Of a DNA stretch of 9,645 nucleotides, positions 6,893 through 9,645 are shown one piece after another. The position numbers and the translations under genes are program-made. Position 1 is the stretch's first letter. Every line of letters starts with the position of its first letter. The notes under the pieces were generated by a model, which saw only the letters and a list, made by a program, of their open reading frames with translations, searched no databases and was not told the origin of the DNA. The DNA lies in NCBI GenBank assembly GCA_041608775.1, contig JBFISC010000139.1, positions 1 through 9,645 on the forward strand, in the 5' to 3' direction. The DNA is from UBA7803 sp041608775. GTDB taxonomy: Bacteria; Pseudomonadota; Gammaproteobacteria; Pseudomonadales; Azotimanducaceae.

Positions 6893-7738
6893 ATGAACGA
6901 CACCTATGAGGCTTTCGACGTCGACATCACCGACCGGGTCGCCCACCTGCGCCTGTCCCGCGGCGCTGCCATGAACACCATGAACAAGGCATTCTGGAAC
7001 GAGCTTCCGGAGATCGTCGGCGAGATCGATCGCGAGGCGCTGGCCCGGGTGATCGTGATCTCCTCCACGGGAAGGCACTTCTCCGCCGGCATGGATCTGT
7101 CGGTGTTCACCCAGGGCGGAAGCGGGGCAGGCAAGGTGGACCGCGCCGTCGCGGCAGAGGCTTTCCGTTCGAACATCCGCCAGATCCAGCGTTCCTTCAA
7201 CGTGCTCGAAGAGGCGCGGATGCCGGTGCTGTTCGCCTGCCAGGGCGGTGTGATCGGCGGCGCCATCGACATGATCTGCGCCGGCGACATCCGCTGGTGC
7301 ACGGCGGACGCGTTCTTCTGCATCCAGGAGATCAACATCGCCATGACCGCCGACGTCGGCACGTTTCCGCGGCTGCAGCGCCTGGTCCCGGAGGGCTGGG
7401 TGCGCGAGATGGCCTACACCGGCCGCCGTCTGCCCGCCGCGAAGGCGAAGGAGATCGGCCTGGTGAACGAGGTCTTCGACACCCAGGAGACGATGCTCGA
7501 TCACGTGCTCGCCACGGCCCGGGAGATTGCCTCGAAAAACCCGCTGGCTGTCACCGGCTCGAAGGTGCTGATCAACTACGGCCGCGATCACAACACCGCT
7601 GACACCCTCGACTACATCGGAGTCTGGAACGCGTCGATGCTGGCGCCGGCGCACATGCAGGAGGCGTTCGCGGCGAAGGCCGAGAAACGCGACGCGGCCT
7701 TCCCCGATCTCCTCAAGCTGCGCGATTCGCCGATGTAG
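6893..7738 (+). CDS. Delta3,5-delta2,4-dienoyl-CoA isomerase-like crotonase
   Basis: A 281-residue crotonase-fold protein. The oxyanion-hole segments are HFSAGMDLS (62-70) and GGVIGGAIDM (118-127). Three acidic residues match the known active site of mammalian ECH1 (Asp176, Glu196, Asp204): Asp126 in GGAIDMICAGD, Glu146 in IQEINIA and Asp154 in TADVGT. The spacings of 20 and 8 residues are identical to those of ECH1. This supports isomerisation of 3,5-dienoyl-CoA to 2,4-dienoyl-CoA, a side route for oxidising unsaturated fatty acids with odd-numbered double bonds; a related dienoyl-CoA substrate is also possible. The start has a GGGGAG ribosome site 7 nt upstream, immediately after the repeat cluster. 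The next gene begins 34 bp downstream on the same strand and may be co-transcribed. No targeting sequence is seen, so it is cytoplasmic. Confidence 0.92.
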   Translation: MNDTYEAFDVDITDRVAHLRLSRGAAMNTMNKAFWNELPEIVGEIDREALARVIVISSTGRHFSAGMDLSVFTQGGSGAGKVDRAVAAEAFRSNIRQIQRSFNVLEEARMPVLFACQGGVIGGAIDMICAGDIRWCTADAFFCIQEINIAMTADVGTFPRLQRLVPEGWVREMAYTGRRLPAAKAKEIGLVNEVFDTQETMLDHVLATAREIASKNPLAVTGSKVLINYGRDHNTADTLDYIGVWNASMLAPAHMQEAFAAKAEKRDAAFPDLLKLRDSPM

Positions 7739-7772
7739 CCGCACCGCGCGGTCCGAACGGGAGCAAAGCGAC

Positions 7773-8162
7773 ATGGAAACGCTACCGGAGTTCGCGAGAC
7801 GCTACGCAGCGGCCTGGAGCGGCCAGGACCCGGCCGCGTTCGCATCGTTCTACGCGGAGAACGCATCGTTCCGAATCAACGACGGCGAGCCGTCCATCGG
7901 GCGCGCTGCCATTGCGGAAACAGCGCGGGGCTTCATGGCGTCGTTTCCGGACATGGTCGTGCGCCTGGTCGAGCTTCGCCAGACCGGCCACCACGTCGAG
8001 TTCCATTGGCATTGGACCGGAACGAATACCGGGCCGGGCGGCACCGGAAACGCCGTTGATCTCAGGGGCTACGAGCAATGGACTCTGGACAGCGACGGGC
8101 TGATTCTTGAAACGCGGGGCCACATGGATGATGCCGAGTACCAGCGGCAGCTGAACGCGTAG
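7773..8162 (+). CDS. SnoaL-like / NTF2-like small protein
   Basis: A 129-residue single-domain protein with the alpha+beta cone arrangement of NTF2-like proteins: an N-terminal helix FARRYAAAWSGQDPAAFASFY (7-27), the ENASFRIN strand (29-36), a GRAAIAETARGFMASFPDM helix region (43-61), then strands VVRLVELRQ, HVEFHWHWTGTN and LRGYEQWTLDSDGLILETRGHMD. This matches the SnoaL-like (polyketide-cyclase/ester-cyclase) group. Such folds serve as small hydrolases, isomerases, cyclases or simple binding domains, so no reaction is assigned. A GGGAG ribosome site is 10-11 nt before the ATG. It follows the dienoyl-CoA isomerase gene on the same strand and may share its transcript. It is the last gene with the base composition of the main part of the window. 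Confidence 0.85.
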   Translation: METLPEFARRYAAAWSGQDPAAFASFYAENASFRINDGEPSIGRAAIAETARGFMASFPDMVVRLVELRQTGHHVEFHWHWTGTNTGPGGTGNAVDLRGYEQWTLDSDGLILETRGHMDDAEYQRQLNA

Positions 8163-8366
8163 CGTTCGCGCTCTCGAAAAAGTGAGTTAGAACCGGCAAA
8201 CGAGTCGCGTCGGATAACCTAAATCGTTTTTCTGACTAGCGGACGTCTTCGACGGCGGCGGCATTCATGAACAAATTTCCTGGCCACTCACCAGATACCA
8301 GCTTGAGTGCGATTTTGCGACTCCGGCACTCCCTCTCCGCGGAGTTTGGCGTAGTCTCCACAACGC
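8163..8366. other. Intergenic stretch at the start of the lower-GC end
   Basis: These 204 bp lack a credible gene. Base composition is visibly less GC-rich than upstream, with A- and T-runs (near 8176-8181 and 8226-8230). A perfect 10-bp palindrome, CTCCGCGGAG, lies at 8335-8344, 22 bp before the start of the next gene; it could be an operator or chance. An open frame beginning at 8267 runs through into the next gene in another frame and is not favoured. I see no clear intrinsic terminator. Confidence 0.5.
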
Positions 8367-8828
8367 ATGCACGAGTTAGAGTTACTCATGATTGCCGCTG
8401 GCGTACCCACGGCCCTGGCCTACTGGGCTTACTCACGCTGGCAGGCGCGTCTTGTGTTTCGGAAGCTGACGGGCAAGGAAAAGAAGGCCCGGAAAAAGGC
8501 CTTGAGGCGGCTGAGCAAAGAGGAGCGAGTGGTATACGACCGACATCGGCTGCGCATGCTCAAGATGCTCGCGATTGCGTTCGGCGCCGGGTGGATCGGG
8601 GCATTGGTAGTCGGCGAGATCCATCTAGAGGCAGACCTGATGCTGTTCGATTGGTCTGGTGATGTCACTTGGGCCGAGCACCCCGTCGGCTTCACGATCC
8701 TGTGGCTGTTCTTTTCGGTTTTCCCGATCGGGCTCTGGGCGTTCTACTTTCACGAGCGATGGGCGTTAAAGCAGCGAGCGATCAAGGCAGCGACGCGCGG
8801 CGCGGCGAGCTTCTCGGTAAGTCCGTAA
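8367..8828 (+). CDS. Hypothetical small membrane protein, three predicted helices
   Basis: A 153-residue protein I do not recognise. Three hydrophobic segments can be seen: about 6-23, 66-84 and 106-127. A strongly basic stretch, KLTGKEKKARKKALRRLSKEER (33-54), lies between the first and second helices and probably faces the cytoplasm, and a basic tail follows the third. This layout supports an inner-membrane protein and is unlikely by chance, which is why this frame was chosen over the overlapping one starting at 8267. No good Shine-Dalgarno site precedes the ATG; a TAGTCT hexamer at 8352-8357 could be a -10 box giving a very short leader. An internal ATG at 8388 (Met8) is an alternative start. 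Function unknown. Confidence 0.65.
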   Translation: MHELELLMIAAGVPTALAYWAYSRWQARLVFRKLTGKEKKARKKALRRLSKEERVVYDRHRLRMLKMLAIAFGAGWIGALVVGEIHLEADLMLFDWSGDVTWAEHPVGFTILWLFFSVFPIGLWAFYFHERWALKQRAIKAATRGAASFSVSP

Positions 8829-8872
8829 GGATCTAAATTCACCGAAACTGGGACTGGCGGCTCTTGGACGGG

Positions 8873-8911
8873 AGCAGCCGCCCGGTAGTTCGTCATCAGC
8901 GGCCGCTTCCG
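8873..8911. repeat. Left copy of an inverted element flanking the P-loop kinase gene
   Basis: It begins with AGCAGCCGC (8873-8881) and ends with CCGCTTCCG (8903-8911), with 21 nt between. The same two 9-mers occur in inverted order and orientation at 9501-9540 with 22 nt between. The middle part is only loosely similar between the copies. Confidence 0.6.
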
Positions 8912-8940
8912 ACCCGAACCGGACGCCAGGCCCAACTGGC

Positions 8941-8953
8941 TAGAATGCGCGGA
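8941..8953 (+). promoter_or_regulatory. Possible -10 box for a leaderless transcript of the P-loop kinase gene
   Basis: TAGAAT at 8941-8946 resembles the sigma-70 -10 hexamer and is followed by 6 nt and then the ATG at 8953. Normal -10-to-start spacing would put transcription initiation at or within a base or two of the A of ATG. There is no Shine-Dalgarno sequence in the gap and no good -35 box upstream. Confidence 0.4.
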
Positions 8954-9489
8954 TGGACAAAGGCAATATCCTCCTGATAACGGGCGTAATGGCATCAGGA
9001 AAGTCCACTATCGCCCAGGCAATCGCAGAGCAGCTGAACAAAAGTGTCCACCTGCGCGGCGATCAATTCCGCAGGATGGTGATAAGCGGGCGCACTGAGA
9101 TGAGGCCGAACCCAAAGCCTGAGGCGCTCGGCCAACTAAGACTACGGTTCGAGGCCGCGTCACGTGTGGCGAGTTTGTACTCCGACGCGGGGTTCACTGT
9201 CGTCTATCAGGACACCATCATCGGGCCGATGCTTTCCGAAGTTGTCGAGTTCTATCGTGGGTCGCCGCTGCACGTGATCGTGCTTTCACCCCGCCCGGAG
9301 ATTGTGTCAGCCAGGGAACAGCAACGACAAAAGACTGGCTACTCCCATTTCACTGTTGAGGAACTTCAAGCCGTTCTACGGTCCACCCCAAAAGTTGGGA
9401 TGTGGATCGACAATTCCGAGCTCTCCATCCTGGAAACAACCCAAGCCATTTTCCAGAAGATGAGTGCGGCCCGCGTTATCTGGGACTGA
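8953..9489 (+). CDS. P-loop kinase / AAA_33-type ATPase, chloramphenicol-phosphotransferase-like
   Basis: A 178-residue nucleoside-triphosphate-binding protein. The Walker A loop is GVMASGKST (11-19) after the hydrophobic strand ILLIT (6-10). LRGDQFRRM (34-42) has Asp37 at the place where chloramphenicol phosphotransferase and related small-molecule kinases carry the catalytic acid. VVYQDTIIGP (83-92) with Asp87 is Walker B-like, and LSPRPEIVSAREQQR (111-125) looks like the arginine-rich lid. The length fits small P-loop phosphotransferases (chloramphenicol 3-O-phosphotransferase, gluconate/shikimate-kinase-like, AAA_33). ATP-dependent phosphorylation of a small molecule is expected from the fold, but the substrate is unknown and a resistance role is speculation. 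It lacks a Shine-Dalgarno site, sits in less GC-rich DNA, is bracketed by an inverted element and abuts an IS30-type insertion sequence, all suggesting recent acquisition. Confidence 0.85.
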   Translation: MDKGNILLITGVMASGKSTIAQAIAEQLNKSVHLRGDQFRRMVISGRTEMRPNPKPEALGQLRLRFEAASRVASLYSDAGFTVVYQDTIIGPMLSEVVEFYRGSPLHVIVLSPRPEIVSAREQQRQKTGYSHFTVEELQAVLRSTPKVGMWIDNSELSILETTQAIFQKMSAARVIWD

Positions 9490-9500
9490 CCGCTAATGGC

Positions 9501-9540
9501 CGGAAGCGGACTCCCGAAAACGTTGCGCTGAGCGGCTGCT
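9501..9540. repeat. Right copy of the inverted element flanking the P-loop kinase gene
   Basis: CGGAAGCGG (9501-9509) and GCGGCTGCT (9532-9540) are the reverse complements of the two 9-mers of the left copy at 8873-8911, in reversed order and with nearly the same internal spacing (22 versus 21 nt). It starts 11 nt after the kinase stop codon and ends 6 nt before the IS30-type terminal repeat. Confidence 0.6.
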
Positions 9541-9546
9541 ATCGAC

Positions 9547-9572
9547 TGCGGGCTCAACCGGTCGACGCAACA
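9547..9572 (-). repeat. Putative terminal inverted repeat of the IS30-family element
   Basis: This 26-nt terminal segment starts TGCGGGCTCAA and ends GGTCGACGCAACA. The outer boundary at 9547 is set by similarity to the remembered IS30 end and is uncertain by a few bases. The transposase stop codon (9554-9556) falls inside it. Confidence 0.55.
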
Positions 9573-9645
9573 CATTGATTAAACCGTTCGGCAGGCGATT
9601 CGTAGTTGAGCGTCTTTCTGGGACGCTCATTGAGTTCCCGAGCCA
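9554..9645 (-). CDS. IS30-family transposase, C-terminal fragment in window
   Basis: Minus-strand translation from the window edge gives 29 full codons to a TGA at 9554-9556, containing ARELNERPRKTLNYESPAE followed by RFNQCVASTG. The LNxRPRKTLxYxxPAExF block is the characteristic C-terminal end of IS30-family DDE transposases, just after the catalytic domain. The rest of the gene lies beyond the window, so it cannot be judged whether the transposase is intact. Confidence 0.85.
   Translation of the reverse strand, partial: ARELNERPRKTLNYESPAERFNQCVASTG

Larger units (their letters stand above)
9547..9645 (-). mobile_element. IS30-family insertion sequence, right end only
   Basis: The stretch from 9547 inward contains the IS30 transposase C-terminus on the minus strand and a terminal sequence that resembles, from memory, the inverted repeat of IS30 itself: shared blocks CTCAA/TTCAA, GGTC and ACGCAACA occur at the same spacing. 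The element continues beyond the window, so its other end and target duplication cannot be seen. Confidence 0.75.

Noticed and set aside
6842..7774. Minus-strand 310-codon open frame opposite the dienoyl-CoA isomerase
   Set aside because: It is an antisense shadow; the plus-strand crotonase has a complete catalytic triad and a good ribosome site.
8267..8662. Plus-strand 131-codon open frame overlapping the membrane-protein gene
   Set aside because: It has no domain or membrane pattern, while the frame starting at 8367 shows three clear hydrophobic helices separated by a basic loop.
8820..9550. Integron gene cassettes with attC sites
   Set aside because: I looked for paired RYYYAAC/GTTRRRY core sites around the membrane-protein and kinase genes and found none. 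The flanking element is inverted on the two sides of the gene, whereas attC sites would be in direct orientation.

Overview
This is a GC-rich window from what looks like a proteobacterial chromosome, most likely an environmental gammaproteobacterium. That guess rests on base composition, codon usage and the mix of acyl-CoA catabolic genes, a GST and a DUF3604 protein; no phylogenetic marker gene is present. Nearly all of positions 1-8162 is tightly packed coding sequence with good Shine-Dalgarno sites. From about 8163 to the end the DNA is less GC-rich and has weak ribosome sites, flanking repeats and the edge of an insertion sequence, so it reads as accessory DNA.

Layout: (1) 1-720, minus: a crotonase-family (enoyl-CoA hydratase/isomerase) gene cut by the window edge. 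It is divergent from (2) a two-gene plus-strand unit, a glutathione S-transferase (788-1396) followed 27 bp later by an ACAD10/11-type acyl-CoA dehydrogenase (1424-2650). (3) A minus-strand pair converges on this unit with a 6-bp overlap: an exported beta-propeller protein (3529-4578) translationally coupled through ATGA to a transglutaminase-like cysteine protease-fold protein (2645-3532). (4) Divergent from the propeller gene is a large exported DUF3604 (PHP-like metal hydrolase) protein, 4715-6769. (5) Positions 6749-6875 hold four copies of a roughly 25-bp repeat, two direct and two inverted. The first copy encodes the last six residues and stop codon of the DUF3604 gene. (6) 6893-7738: a crotonase carrying the complete Asp/Glu/Asp signature of delta3,5-delta2,4-dienoyl-CoA isomerase, followed by (7) a small SnoaL/NTF2-like protein (7773-8162).

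(8) Accessory end: a small three-helix membrane protein (8367-8828) and a P-loop kinase of the AAA_33/chloramphenicol-phosphotransferase type (8953-9489). The kinase gene is bracketed by inverted copies of a 39-40-bp element. A few bases beyond the second copy begins an IS30-family insertion sequence, of which only the inverted repeat and the transposase C-terminus lie in the window.

Functionally, the two crotonases, the acyl-CoA dehydrogenase and the GST fit beta-oxidation-like degradation of fatty or aromatic acyl-CoA compounds. The propeller, DUF3604 and transglutaminase-like proteins form a second group whose substrate cannot be read from sequence; two of the three are predicted to be exported. 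No tRNA, rRNA or CRISPR array was seen. No gene-free stretch exceeds 300 bases; the longest is 8163-8366.
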